This document shows, piece after piece, positions 16,732 to 25,695 of a stretch of 64,000 nucleotides of DNA. The position numbers and the translations under genes were made by a program. A model generated the notes under the pieces. That model was not told where the DNA came from and did not search any database. It saw only the letters and a program-made list of their open reading frames with translations. Numbering within the stretch: position 1 is the first letter of the stretch; each line of letters starts with the position of its first letter. The stretch is taken from NCBI GenBank assembly GCA_943361795.1, contig CALRIS020000011.1:53112-117111 (forward strand), given 5' to 3'. Source of the stretch: BAIKAL-G1 sp002737305 (GTDB lineage: Bacteria; Cyanobacteriota; Cyanobacteriia; PCC-6307; Cyanobiaceae).

Positions 16732-17586
16732 TCAGGCCTGGGACACAATACCGCTCCATTGCACGGCGCGCACCTGGTCGCGGCGCCAGGAATGGAAGAG
16801 CAGTTCTTCGCTTGCTGTGCAGAGTGGACAAGTGCTGATCTGCCACTCGGACAGGCCGCATAACTCCAGCTGGCGACGGGTCGCAGCGCGCAGATCAAGC
16901 CGATCATGGCCTGGCTTGTCATCGTCTAGCAGGGCGCCACAGTGAATCAATTCCTGTCGCAGTTTTGTTAGCTCGGATGGCTCCAGCTTGGGACTAACCC
17001 CAGGGTCATCGGCATGGCGATTGACCAGGCCCAAGGCCACCTGGGCTGTGACGTTCGGCTGCACCTGGTAGCACTCCCCAGAAATCGCCGGTCCAAGGGC
17101 AACAACGAGGTCGTCCTTGCGGCTGCCGGCGGCTTCGAGTTGGGCGATGGCCTTGGGCAGGATGCGGCCGGCCACGCCGCGCCAGCCGCCATGGCAGGCC
17201 GCCACCCGGCCGCTGCGCCGGTCGGCCAGTAGCACCGGGGTGCAATCGGCGCCGCACACCCAGAGGCTCTGGCCGCCCGCATCGCTCCTCAGTCCGTCGC
17301 CCTCGGGCCAGGGGGCAGCGCTGCAGGCCGACGCTGGCAGCACCGCGGCGCCATGGACCTGGCTCAGGCGATGGACGCTGATGCCGGCACTGACGGTGCC
17401 GGCTAACTGCTCGGGGAGCCGGCCCTGCCATTGACGCGTGAAAAAGCCATGTTCAAACTCCGCCAGCAGGTCGGATTGCAGGTAGTAGCCTCCGTAGCTG
17501 CCCACCCAGGTCCAGCCCACCAGGGTGTTGAAGCCCGCATCGGGTCGATCGAAGGGGGCAGCAACGGCTTCAGCCATGGCGGGCAA
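16732..17586 (-). CDS. pgeF: Peptidoglycan editing factor PgeF (YfiH/laccase-domain amidase)
   Basis: Cytosolic enzyme of the multicopper-oxidase-like YfiH fold, reported to remove wrongly added residues from peptidoglycan precursors. The family zinc-site motifs are present: RLSQVHGAAV (His), GADCTPVLL (Cys) and VAACHGGWRG (His). The 284 residues fit the family (240-280) with a short N-terminal addition. It lies 9 bp downstream of the Tab2 gene on the same strand, so it is probably translated from the same mRNA. Confidence 0.92.
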   Translation of the reverse strand: MPAMAEAVAAPFDRPDAGFNTLVGWTWVGSYGGYYLQSDLLAEFEHGFFTRQWQGRLPEQLAGTVSAGISVHRLSQVHGAAVLPASACSAAPWPEGDGLRSDAGGQSLWVCGADCTPVLLADRRSGRVAACHGGWRGVAGRILPKAIAQLEAAGSRKDDLVVALGPAISGECYQVQPNVTAQVALGLVNRHADDPGVSPKLEPSELTKLRQELIHCGALLDDDKPGHDRLDLRAATRRQLELCGLSEWQISTCPLCTASEELLFHSWRRDQVRAVQWSGIVSQA

Positions 17587-17595
17587 GGGTGGGCC

Positions 17596-18483
17596 TTAGG
17601 CGTCCGGGAGGTCCCGCAGGAGCCAGAAGCCCGTAAAGCCAGGCTGTTCTTCGCTGGCTTGCACCGCCAGAAACTGCACACCGCCGCCGGCAAGGCGGGC
17701 CTGTTGCAAGGCCTCGGAAGCGGCAGCCGCTTCCTCTGGCGCCAGGTTGCCCAGGAGCCAACGGTCCTCTAGTCCTGCCTCCAGCACCAGCTGCTGGCCC
17801 GCCACGCTCAGTCGCACCGGTTCCAGTCCAGCCAGCCAGCCGGCAATCGCCAGGGAGCGGGTACTGCTGAACAGGCGCAGGCCAGTGACCATTAAGTCGT
17901 CATCAAGGTCGGCCGGCAGGGGCACTAGCGCGGGAAAATCAATCGGCCATTGGTCCGCTTCGCGCAGGGAGGCCAGGGGCAGGGAGGCCCAGCTCCAGCG
18001 CTCGCCCCGGGCAGCCTCCGGCAGGGGGATGGCCAGGGGCTGGATCGGTGACGGGGGCGGGGCTAGGGGGCCGGCCAGGTAGCCCTCTTCAGCCGGGTAC
18101 ACATCCCGCTGCCGCTCGATCAGCCATTCGATCAGGCCATAGCAGCGGCGACTGGCCACCACCTCCAGGGCTAGGGATTCGGCCGCCCGTTGCACCATGG
18201 TGCGCATGGATGGACGCCAGCAGCGAATGCGCCGGGGTGGGGCAAAGCCCTGGTCGGCGGCGGCGGCGAGGGCTTCGCCAAGGGCGTCGCGCAGCCACAA
18301 GGAATTGACGCTGGCCGCTGGGCAGCGCAGCAGCCAGCGGAACAGGCCCTGGCTCGGATCCAGCCCCTGACTGGAGCAAATCAGCAGTTCCCAACGCTTC
18401 TTGCCATCGGGTTCGAGCACGGGGCGGGAGTAGTAGTCCAGCTCCCAGTCCGCTTCGATCGGGGCTGCGGCAACCAGGCTCAT
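17596..18483 (-). CDS. Tab2/Atab2-family RNA-binding protein
   Basis: Member of the DUF1092/Tab2 family. In Chlamydomonas and Arabidopsis the homologues are needed for translation of photosystem I psaA/psaB mRNA. The 295 residues contain the family hallmarks WELDYYSRPVLE (about 13-24), KKRWELLIC, RCWRPSM and YPWLL-like/WLLRDLPDA at the C-terminus. The start ATG overlaps the stop of the upstream S1-domain gene (ATGA, 18480-18483), indicating translational coupling. The RNA target in this organism is unknown. Confidence 0.88.
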   Translation of the reverse strand: MSLVAAAPIEADWELDYYSRPVLEPDGKKRWELLICSSQGLDPSQGLFRWLLRCPAASVNSLWLRDALGEALAAAADQGFAPPRRIRCWRPSMRTMVQRAAESLALEVVASRRCYGLIEWLIERQRDVYPAEEGYLAGPLAPPPSPIQPLAIPLPEAARGERWSWASLPLASLREADQWPIDFPALVPLPADLDDDLMVTGLRLFSSTRSLAIAGWLAGLEPVRLSVAGQQLVLEAGLEDRWLLGNLAPEEAAAASEALQQARLAGGGVQFLAVQASEEQPGFTGFWLLRDLPDA

Positions 18484-19853
18484 CCTGCGGCCTGCTCCTG
18501 GTGGCGCAGCACGTTGCGTGCCCGGTTGGCCCGGTCGGTGGCTTCGGCCATCACCGTGTCCTTGGCGATCAGCAATTCACCCGGTTGGCCCTCCAGTAGG
18601 GCCGTGTTGAGGGCAATGCGACCCCGGCCCGGATCGAGTTCAGTGATCAGGGCCTTGAGCCGGTCGCCCTGGTCAAAGATCTCGCGCAGGTCGCGCATGG
18701 TGCCACCGGTAATCGCCGAATGGTGCAGCAGGCCACTCACGCCGCCTAGATCAACAAACAGGCCGTAGGGCTTGACCGCCACCACCTGGCCTTCGACCAG
18801 TTGGCCCACCTCCAGGTTGGTGAACAGGGCGGCAGTGGCCGCTTTCTTCTCCGAGAGCACCAGTTTGCGAGTTTCGGGGTTCACCTCCAGGAAGGCCACG
18901 CCCAGGGTCTTGCCCACCAGGGCTTCGTGGTTTTCGCCGTCCTGGAGCTGGGAGCGGGGGATGAAGCCGCGCAGGCCCTCGAGGTCGGCGGTCACACCGC
19001 CGCGGTTGAAGCCGCTCACCTTGACCTGCACGACCTTGCCGTCCTTCTCCAGTTGGCGCACCTTCTCCCAGCTCTGGCGCAGGGCCAGGGCCCGGGCGCT
19101 GATCGTCACCATGCCATCGGCGTTCTGCTCGCGGGTGACCAACACCTGCACCGCGGTGCCCTTGGGGAAACGCTCCTTGAGGTTGGTGATCACGCCCAGC
19201 CCGGCTTCGGCCTTGGGCATGAAGCCGGGGGCCTTGCCGCCCACATCCACATACACCCCATCGCTTTCAACGCTGAGGACGACGCCACTGACCACCTCGC
19301 CTGTGGTGCCGATCGGCTCGTTTTCATCGAGGGCGGCAAGAAAGGCCTCCTCATCGAAATCGAAATCGTCGACGGTGCGGGCTGGTGTCGTCGGCCGCTC
19401 CTGGCCCCGATCGGTGCTGGCGGCTGCGGTGCCCACCATGCGGGCTGAACCGCTGCCGCCGCCACTGGATCGACGCTGGCGGCTGGAATCGGGTCCGAGC
19501 AGGTCGGCCATGGTGAGCCCCTCCATGCTGCCCATGTCAAAGCGCTCTGCGTCGCTGACGGGGGCTGGCGAGGTGGGCCGTTGGGGGGGGAGGGGGGCTT
19601 CGCCGCGGCCGGCCCGGGCAGCGGCCTCCAGGTCGGCAGCCCGTTGCAGGGCCGCTTCGGCGGCCTGTCGGGCCTCATTGGCCTCTAGCTCAAGCTGCTG
19701 TTGTTCGTCTTTTTTACTGATGTGCAGCACCTGGAGGGGCTTGCGCACCGGGGCTGGGGCCGGATTGCGGTTCGGGCTCTGGGGTCTGGCGGCCAGCGAC
19801 TGGGCGGGCTTGGCCGGTGGCTGGGGGGGCTGGGGGGTGCCGGATCCGGCCAT
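18480..19853 (-). CDS. S1-domain RNA-binding protein, S1 ribosomal-protein homologue
   Basis: A 457-residue protein with three S1 OB-folds in the C-terminal two thirds: GEVVSGVVLSVESDGVYVDVGGKAPGF-type (about 185-250), VVQVKVSGFNRGGVTADLEGLRGF (about 270-340) and LVEGQVVAVKPYGLFVDLGG (about 360-430). The N-terminal 180 residues are Pro/Ala/Gln-rich and charged. Marine Synechococcus have such a second S1-like gene (rps1b, Nbp1-like) beside the ribosomal rpsA. It may act in translation initiation or mRNA binding; the 4-bp overlap with the Tab2 gene suggests a joint role. Confidence 0.87.
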   Translation of the reverse strand: MAGSGTPQPPQPPAKPAQSLAARPQSPNRNPAPAPVRKPLQVLHISKKDEQQQLELEANEARQAAEAALQRAADLEAAARAGRGEAPLPPQRPTSPAPVSDAERFDMGSMEGLTMADLLGPDSSRQRRSSGGGSGSARMVGTAAASTDRGQERPTTPARTVDDFDFDEEAFLAALDENEPIGTTGEVVSGVVLSVESDGVYVDVGGKAPGFMPKAEAGLGVITNLKERFPKGTAVQVLVTREQNADGMVTISARALALRQSWEKVRQLEKDGKVVQVKVSGFNRGGVTADLEGLRGFIPRSQLQDGENHEALVGKTLGVAFLEVNPETRKLVLSEKKAATAALFTNLEVGQLVEGQVVAVKPYGLFVDLGGVSGLLHHSAITGGTMRDLREIFDQGDRLKALITELDPGRGRIALNTALLEGQPGELLIAKDTVMAEATDRANRARNVLRHQEQAAG

Positions 19854-19908
19854 GACCGAGGGGATGCTCTAAGCCCCACACTGTAGGGACGCCTGATCGA
19901 GCCAAGCC

Positions 19909-20712
19909 ATGCCCGCGCCACGGTGTCTGGATCGGTGTCTGGATCGGCTGGCCTGGCCCCAGCTGGCGGAGGCCGCCTGCCAGGTCGGCAGCACCGTGCT
20001 CTGGCCCTTTGGCGCGATCGAGCAACACGGGCCCCAGCTGCCCTTGGGCACGGACGCAATCTTTGCCGAACGGGTGGCCGATGCGGTGCTAACCCAACTC
20101 GATCCCGAGCTGCCGATCTGGCGCCTGCCCTGCCAGAGCCTGGGTTTCTCCCCCGAACACCTGGGCTTTGCCGGCACCCTCAGCCTGCCGTCGGAGCTGC
20201 TGGTTGCCCTGGTGGTGAGCGTGGGCAGTCAGCTAGCGGACGCCGGCTTCCAGCGTCTGGTGTTGTTCAACGCCCATGGCGGCCAGATCGCCCTTCTGCA
20301 GGTGGCGGCCCGGGAACTGCGCACTCGCCGTCCCTCCCTGGCGGTGCTGCCCTGTTTCCTCTGGAGCGGCCCGCCGGGCCTATCCGCCCTGTTGCCCCAG
20401 CCGGAGCGGCGCCAGGGCTTGCATGCCGGCCAGGCCGAAACCAGCTTGATGTTGCACCTGGCACCAGAGTTGGTGGGCCCGGAGCGGCCCCGCGATGGCT
20501 TGGCAGGAGAGGATCCTCCCCAGGGCTGGAGCCTGGAGGGGGCCGTGCCCCTGGCCTGGCGCACCGCGGACCTGTCCAAATCAGGGGTAATCGGCGATGC
20601 CAGCGGGGCCGATGGCGCCCTGGGTGAGGCCCTGTTTGGCCGCCTGGTGGCGGGATGGGGCGAGCTTCTCACCAACCTGCTGCGCAGTGACTGGCCGCCC
20701 ACGGGCCCCTAG
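19909..20712 (+). CDS. Creatininase-family amidohydrolase
   Basis: A 267-residue protein of the creatininase/MftE fold, zinc-dependent amidases acting on cyclic amides or peptides. Metal-site motifs: FGAIEQHGPQLPLGTDAIFA (Glu, His, Asp) near residue 33 and FNAHGGQ near 120, then HAGQAETSLML with the later His and Glu. The physiological substrate in cyanobacteria is unknown; true creatininase activity is unlikely. It is divergent from the S1-domain gene with 55 bp between the two starts. Confidence 0.88.
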   Translation: MPAPRCLDRCLDRLAWPQLAEAACQVGSTVLWPFGAIEQHGPQLPLGTDAIFAERVADAVLTQLDPELPIWRLPCQSLGFSPEHLGFAGTLSLPSELLVALVVSVGSQLADAGFQRLVLFNAHGGQIALLQVAARELRTRRPSLAVLPCFLWSGPPGLSALLPQPERRQGLHAGQAETSLMLHLAPELVGPERPRDGLAGEDPPQGWSLEGAVPLAWRTADLSKSGVIGDASGADGALGEALFGRLVAGWGELLTNLLRSDWPPTGP

Positions 20713-20730
20713 GCGCTCCTGGTCGATGGC

Positions 20731-20805
20731 CTGGCCGTGGGTTGCCGGGGCGTGGATTGCCAGGCCGTGGATTGCCGGGGCATGGATTGCCGGGGAGTGG
20801 ATTGC
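20731..20805. repeat. 15-bp minisatellite, five copies
   Basis: Five contiguous 15-bp units (20731-20745, 20746-20760, 20761-20775, 20776-20790, 20791-20805) with consensus CNGGNCGTGGATTGC; units differ at one to four positions. It fills the spacer between the creatininase gene and ado, about 120 bp upstream of the ado start. Confidence 0.92.
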
Positions 20806-20926
20806 CGGGCCCCCAACGCCAAGGCTGGGGGACGATCCAGCCGGAACGGAGATCCGGCCCCTGGCCAGCCCGTTTCCGCTTGGCATGGTTACAGTCAATC
20901 CCACTCCCTTCCTGGATTTGGTAGCC

Positions 20927-21664
20927 ATGGCAATCCTTGAAACCGCAGTGGCAAGCCCCAGCGGCGCCGAAGCGGTTGGCTCCCACTCCCTCGGCCTGCC
21001 CGATTTCAGCAGCGCTAGCTACAAGGATGCCTACAGCCGCATCAATGCCATCGTGATCGAGGGCGAGCAGGAAGCCCACGACAACTACATTTCGATCGGC
21101 ACCTTGATTCCTGAGCAGGCTGAAGAGCTCTCCCGGTTGGCCCGGATGGAGCTGAAGCACATGCGTGGCTTCACCGCCTGTGCCAACAACCTGGGGGTAA
21201 CGGCTGACATGCCCTTCGCTAAGGAGTTTTTCTCGCCCCTGCATCAGAATTTTCAGACGGCCCTTGCCGAAGGCAAGGTGGTGACCTGCCTGCTGATTCA
21301 AGCCATCTTGATCGAGGCCTTTGCGATTTCTGCCTACCATATTTATATCCCTGTGGCCGACCCCTTCGCCCGCAAAATTACTGAAGGGGTCGTCAAGGAC
21401 GAATACACCCACCTCAACTACGGCCAGGAATGGCTCAAGGCCAACCTGGCTACGGCCCGCGAAGAGCTTGAGCAGGCCAACCGCCAGAACCTACCCCTAG
21501 TGCGCAAAATGCTGCAGCAGGTGGCTGCCGATGCCTCCGTGCTGCAGATGGAGCAGGAAGATCTGATGGCTGATTTCCTGTCCTCCTACCAGGAAGCCCT
21601 GGTGGAAGTGGGCTTCACCAACCGGGAAATTGCCAAGATGGCCGCCGCCGCCCTGGTGGGCTGA
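20927..21664 (+). CDS. ado: Aldehyde-deformylating oxygenase
   Basis: Ferritin-like di-iron enzyme that turns fatty aldehydes into alkanes plus formate. The di-iron ligand segments are all present: the EGEQEAHDNY stretch (Glu, ExxH), ELKHMRGF, LLIQAILIEAFAISAYH and KDEYTHLNYGQEW. The 245 residues match picocyanobacterial homologues (about 240-245). The frame is open upstream into the minisatellite, but conservation begins at ATG 20927; ATG 20885 is a possible longer start. Followed by aar (121-bp spacer), which makes its aldehyde substrate. Confidence 0.97.
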   Translation: MAILETAVASPSGAEAVGSHSLGLPDFSSASYKDAYSRINAIVIEGEQEAHDNYISIGTLIPEQAEELSRLARMELKHMRGFTACANNLGVTADMPFAKEFFSPLHQNFQTALAEGKVVTCLLIQAILIEAFAISAYHIYIPVADPFARKITEGVVKDEYTHLNYGQEWLKANLATAREELEQANRQNLPLVRKMLQQVAADASVLQMEQEDLMADFLSSYQEALVEVGFTNREIAKMAAAALVG

Positions 21665-21785
21665 AGGCCCCAGCCGCCAGCCCACCAGCGGTTCTCCCCG
21701 GGGCCGCCGGTAGCAGTGGCAAAATGGCCGGACCTGCAGGGATGGTCCCGGTCCGCAGCCATTACGCCCCTTTCCTGACGGCCTC

Positions 21786-22841
21786 ATGTTCGGTCTGATC
21801 GGTCATTCCACCAGCTTCGAAGAGGCCCGCAGTAAGGCCCGAAGCCTGGGCTTCGAGGAGTACGCCGACGGCGACCTGGACATGTGGTGTAGTGCTCCGC
21901 CCCAGCTGGTGGAGCGGGTGTCTGTATCCAGCCCCACGGGGCAGACCATTGAGGGGGCTTATATCGATTCGGTGTTTGTGCCGGAGATGTTGCGCCGGTT
22001 CAAGACGGCCAAGCGCAAGGTAATCAAGGCCATGGAATTGGCCCAGAAGAGCGGCATCGACATCACGGCCCTGGGCGGCTTTACCTCGATCATTTTTGAG
22101 GATTTCAACCTGCTTAAGGAGGAGCGCGTCAGCGCCACCGCCCTCGACTGGCAGAGGTTTACGACCGGCAACACCCACACCGCTTGGGTGATCTGCCGCC
22201 AGGTCGAGGAGAATGCGCCCCAATTGGGCATTAATCTGGCAACCGCCAAGGTGGCCGTAGTCGGCGCCAGCGGCGACATTGGCAGTGCCTGCTGCCGCTG
22301 GCTGCAGCGCTCCGGAGTTGGTGAACTGCTGCTTGTGGCCCGCCGTCCCCAGCCCCTGGTCGACCTGCAGGCCTCCCTGGGCAGTGGTCGGATCCTGGCC
22401 CTTGAAGAAGCCCTGGCCGAGGCCGATGTGGTTGTTTGGGTGGCGAGTCTGCCCCAGGGCCTAAATATTGAAGCCAGCAGCCTGCGCAAGCCCTGCCTGA
22501 TGGTGGATGGCGGCTACCCCAAAAACCTTGACAGCAAATTCGTCAGTGATGACGTGCATGTGCTGAAGGGCGGCATTGTGGAGTTTTGGCAGGACATCGG
22601 CTGGCAGATGATGGAGGTGGCCGAAATGGCCAAACCCCAGCGCCAGATGTTTGCCTGTTTTGCCGAGGCGATGATTCTCGATTTCGAAGCGCGCCACACC
22701 AATTTCAGCTGGGGCCGCAACAACATCAGCCTGGAGTCCATGGATTGGGTCGGTGAAGCCTCCCTGCGCCATGGCTTCAGGGCCCTGGGCCTGGAGCAGG
22801 CACCCCCCCCCAGCCCTGGGGCGGGACTCCCCGCCGTCTAG
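21786..22841 (+). CDS. aar: Long-chain acyl-ACP reductase
   Basis: NADPH-dependent enzyme that reduces acyl-ACP to the fatty aldehyde used by ADO. The 351 residues begin MFGLIGHSTSFEEA, contain the NADPH-binding motif VAVVGASGDIGSACCRWL (about 156-173), and the catalytic-cysteine segment RKPCLMVDGGYPKNLD (about 237-252). Length and order match other cyanobacterial AARs. It lies between ado and accA, the usual cyanobacterial arrangement. Confidence 0.97.
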   Translation: MFGLIGHSTSFEEARSKARSLGFEEYADGDLDMWCSAPPQLVERVSVSSPTGQTIEGAYIDSVFVPEMLRRFKTAKRKVIKAMELAQKSGIDITALGGFTSIIFEDFNLLKEERVSATALDWQRFTTGNTHTAWVICRQVEENAPQLGINLATAKVAVVGASGDIGSACCRWLQRSGVGELLLVARRPQPLVDLQASLGSGRILALEEALAEADVVVWVASLPQGLNIEASSLRKPCLMVDGGYPKNLDSKFVSDDVHVLKGGIVEFWQDIGWQMMEVAEMAKPQRQMFACFAEAMILDFEARHTNFSWGRNNISLESMDWVGEASLRHGFRALGLEQAPPPSPGAGLPAV

Positions 22842-22883
22842 GCACCCCACCCCGACCCAGCTCCGCCTGGCTTTTCCCCTCCT

Positions 22884-22931
22884 ACTGGTTTTCCTTCCCA
22901 CTGGTTTTCCAGCCCAGTGGTTTCCACCCCC
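22884..22931. repeat. 16-bp tandem repeat, two good and one degenerate copy
   Basis: ACTGGTTTTCCTTCCC (22884-22899), ACTGGTTTTCCAGCCC (22900-22915) and a degenerate third copy AGTGGTTTCCACCCCC (22916-22931). It lies directly in front of accA, ending 15 bp before its start codon, so it would be in the accA leader or ribosome-binding region. Confidence 0.8.
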
Positions 22932-22946
22932 ACTCCCTTCCCGTTT

Positions 22947-23939
22947 ATGGCCCGCCGTCCACTGTTGGAGTTCGAAAAACCCCTGGTGGAACTGGAGGAG
23001 CAGATCGAGCAGATCCGCCAGCTGGCCAAGGACTCCGAGGTGGATGTCAGCCAACAGCTGCACCAGTTGGAAACCCTGGCGGCCCGCAGGCGGGTCGAAA
23101 TCTTTAGCAGCCTCAGTCCGGCCCAGAAAATCCAGGTGGCCCGCCACCCCCAGCGCCCCAGCACCCTCGATTACATCCAGGTGCTGACCGATGAGTGGTA
23201 TGAGCTCCATGGTGATCGCCGTGGCTCCGACGACCAGGCCCTCGTTGGGGGCATCGGCCGCATTGGCGACCAGTCGGTGGTGCTCCTCGGGCAGCAGAAG
23301 GGCCGCGACACGAAGGAAAACGTCGCCCGCAACTTCGGCATGGCCTCGCCCGGTGGCTACCGCAAGGCGATGCGGCTGATGGAGCACGCCGACCGCTTTC
23401 GGTTGCCGATCATCAGCTTCATCGATACTCCCGGTGCCTATGCCGGCGTGCTGGCGGAAGAACTCGGCCAGGGCGAGGCCATTGCCGTCAACCTGCGCGA
23501 GATGTTCCGGCTGCGGGTTCCGATTATTGCCACCGTGATCGGTGAGGGCGGCTCCGGCGGCGCCCTTGGCATTGGCGTAGCCGATCGTTTGCTGATGTTT
23601 GAGCACAGCGTTTACACCGTGGCCAGTCCCGAAGCCTGCGCCTCGATCCTCTGGCGCGATGCCAGCAAGGCGCCTGTGGCCGCCGAAGCCCTCAAGATCA
23701 CCGCCGCCGACCTGCTGCGCCTTGGCTTGATCGATGCGGTATTACCCGAACCCTCCGGCGGCAACCACTGGGCCCCACTTCAGGCTGCAGAGACCCTGCG
23801 CGTCGCCCTGCTGGGCCAATTGGCCGACCTGCAGCAGTGCAGCGAGGGGGAGTTGATCGACCAGCGCTATGCCAAGTTCCGGCGCATGGGGCAGTTCCTC
23901 GACCGGGGTGTGCTCACGGGAGCCTCCCGGGCTGGTTAA
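22947..23939 (+). CDS. accA: Acetyl-CoA carboxylase carboxyltransferase subunit alpha
   Basis: Alpha subunit of the carboxyltransferase that makes malonyl-CoA, together with AccD (not in the window). The 330 residues start with ARRPLLEFEKPLVELEEQI; the acyl-CoA-binding core FIDTPGAYAGVLAEE, then GEGGSGGALGIGVADRLLM, and VASPEACASILWRDASKAP are all present. ATG 22947 replaces the longer frame start at 22917, which would add ten residues from the repeat spacer. The ado-aar-accA order suggests that precursor supply and alkane formation share a transcript. Confidence 0.97.
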   Translation: MARRPLLEFEKPLVELEEQIEQIRQLAKDSEVDVSQQLHQLETLAARRRVEIFSSLSPAQKIQVARHPQRPSTLDYIQVLTDEWYELHGDRRGSDDQALVGGIGRIGDQSVVLLGQQKGRDTKENVARNFGMASPGGYRKAMRLMEHADRFRLPIISFIDTPGAYAGVLAEELGQGEAIAVNLREMFRLRVPIIATVIGEGGSGGALGIGVADRLLMFEHSVYTVASPEACASILWRDASKAPVAAEALKITAADLLRLGLIDAVLPEPSGGNHWAPLQAAETLRVALLGQLADLQQCSEGELIDQRYAKFRRMGQFLDRGVLTGASRAG

Positions 23940-24062
23940 GGGGCCGGGCCGGGGCGCCAGTTGCCCGCCTGGTTTGCTCCCCCCGACCCCCAATCCCGGG
24001 CCAGGGCTCTTAAGGTTGTCTTCCAATCCTTGGCGACCGCGCTAGCGGCGTCGTAACCGGTC

Positions 24063-24773
24063 TTGCCCGTTGCCCTGATCACCGGAGCGTCGAAAGGCAT
24101 TGGCGCCGCCAGCGCCCGCCTGTTTGGCCAAGCTGGTTATGACCTTTTACTGGTGGCGCGCAATACCGCCGCCCTAGGCGCGTTGGCTGCCGAACTGACC
24201 CCCCTCGGGGTCCGGGTCGAAACCGCCGGGATTGATCTGGGCTCTGCTGATTCGATCGCTCCGGCCCTGGCCGAGCTGCTCGATCGGGGCCTGTTGCCCA
24301 ATGTGGTGATCAACAATGCCGGGGTTGCTGCAACGGCGTCCCTCTCACAAATGCCCCTGGCTGATTGGCAATGGCTGATTCAACTGAACCTCACCAGTGT
24401 CTTTCAGGTCTGCCAGGCCGTTCTACCTGCCCTGCGCCAGGGCCCAGGGGGCTTGATCATCAATGTCAGCAGCCATGCGGCCCGCCAGGCCTTCCCAGAC
24501 TGGGGGGCTTACTGCGTGAGCAAGGCCGCCCTGGCGTCCTTCAGTCGCTGCCTGGCCGAAGAGGAGCGCTCCCACGGGATCAGGGTCACCACCCTCACCC
24601 TGGGTGCGGTGAATACGCCCCTTTGGGACAGTGAGACCGTTCACAGTTCCTTCGACCGCCGTGCCATGCTTTCCATAGACACTGCCGCTGAAGCCCTTCT
24701 TTATCTGGCGCAGCAGCCCCCCTCCCAAGTTGTGGAGGATCTCACCCTTATGCCGTCCGCCGGCGCCCTTTGA
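24063..24773 (+). CDS. Short-chain dehydrogenase/reductase
   Basis: Classical SDR of 236 residues starting at TTG 24063 (MPVALITGASKGIG...). Cofactor motif TGASKGIG, NNAGVA, and the active-site Ser plus YxxxK in NVSSHAA...AYCVSKAAL are intact, so it should be a working NADP(H)-type oxidoreductase. A FabG-like or sepiapterin-like ketone reductase cannot be separated from other SDRs here; adjacency to folE (9-bp spacing) would be compatible with pterin metabolism. Downstream of accA by 123 bp. Confidence 0.85.
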   Translation: MPVALITGASKGIGAASARLFGQAGYDLLLVARNTAALGALAAELTPLGVRVETAGIDLGSADSIAPALAELLDRGLLPNVVINNAGVAATASLSQMPLADWQWLIQLNLTSVFQVCQAVLPALRQGPGGLIINVSSHAARQAFPDWGAYCVSKAALASFSRCLAEEERSHGIRVTTLTLGAVNTPLWDSETVHSSFDRRAMLSIDTAAEALLYLAQQPPSQVVEDLTLMPSAGAL

Positions 24774-24782
24774 TTCCCATCC

Positions 24783-25526
24783 ATGACCGCCACCCTGCCC
24801 ACCAACATCACCACACGCGCCACTAGCACGCCTGAGCTGGCGCCCCTGCCGATCAGTCGGCGCATTAGCCAGCGCCTCGATGCGGCAGGGGCGGCCTATC
24901 TGGCCAACGACAACATCTCCGAGCACCTCCAAGATGGTGAGCTAGATCAGTTGGAAGTTGAGGTTGCCGGCAGGGTGCGGGAGCTGCTGCGCAGCCTTGT
25001 GATTGATATTGATAACGACCACAACACTGAGGAGACTGCCGAGCGCGTCGCCCGCATGTACCTCCATGAGGTCTTTAAGGGTCGTTATCATCGGCAACCC
25101 AAAATCGCTAGCTTCCCCAACGTCAAAAAGCTGGATGAAATCTATACTGTCGGTCCAATTACGGTCCGTTCTGCCTGCTCCCACCACCTAGTGCCCATTC
25201 TTGGTAACTGCTGGATTGGCATCAAGCCCGGAGATCGGGTGATCGGCCTCTCCAAATTTTCACGAGTTGCCGACTGGGTCTTTTCCCGCCCCCACATCCA
25301 GGAAGAGGCGGTGATGATCTTGGCCGACGAGATTGAGCGGCTTTGTGAACCGGAAGGCCTGGCGATTCTGGTCAAGGCGCAGCACTATTGCATGAAATGG
25401 CGTGGAGTTAAAGAACCCCAAACGAGCATGGTTAATTCTGTTATGAGGGGTGATTTCCGCCATGACCCCAGCCTGAAGCAGGAGTTCTTTGAACTGGTCA
25501 AGCAACAAGAGTCGGCGCTCTATTGA
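24783..25526 (+). CDS. folE: GTP cyclohydrolase I
   Basis: Converts GTP to dihydroneopterin triphosphate, the first step of folate and pterin synthesis. The 247 residues have an N-terminal extension of about 45 residues, then the conserved core with RSACSHHLVPILG (zinc Cys and His), GLSKFSRVADWVFSRPH and LVKAQHYCMKWRGV (zinc Cys). Stop is followed by a 169-bp AT-richer spacer and the convergent secreted protein gene. Confidence 0.96.
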   Translation: MTATLPTNITTRATSTPELAPLPISRRISQRLDAAGAAYLANDNISEHLQDGELDQLEVEVAGRVRELLRSLVIDIDNDHNTEETAERVARMYLHEVFKGRYHRQPKIASFPNVKKLDEIYTVGPITVRSACSHHLVPILGNCWIGIKPGDRVIGLSKFSRVADWVFSRPHIQEEAVMILADEIERLCEPEGLAILVKAQHYCMKWRGVKEPQTSMVNSVMRGDFRHDPSLKQEFFELVKQQESALY

Positions 25527-25695
25527 GCCCGCGATTAACTGATTTTCGCGAATCAACAAACCAGCCTTAATCGTAATTGGGGCTAGCGAGGTTGGATAAG
25601 TCTATCGTTTTAAGATGAAATAGCCTAAAGCATTTAGCGCAAGCTCCCAAAGTTCGCCTAGAGCCATTCATCGGCCCTAGGCTGTTTGGGGCTGT

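Noticed and set aside
20597..20926. N-terminal extension of ado through the minisatellite
   Set aside because: Trp/Ala-rich translation of the tandem repeat overlapping the creatininase 3' end; ADO conservation begins at ATG 20927.
22461..23606. 381-codon minus-strand open frame across aar and accA
   Set aside because: Antisense shadow spanning two well-conserved genes in the other direction; no plausible start or domain.
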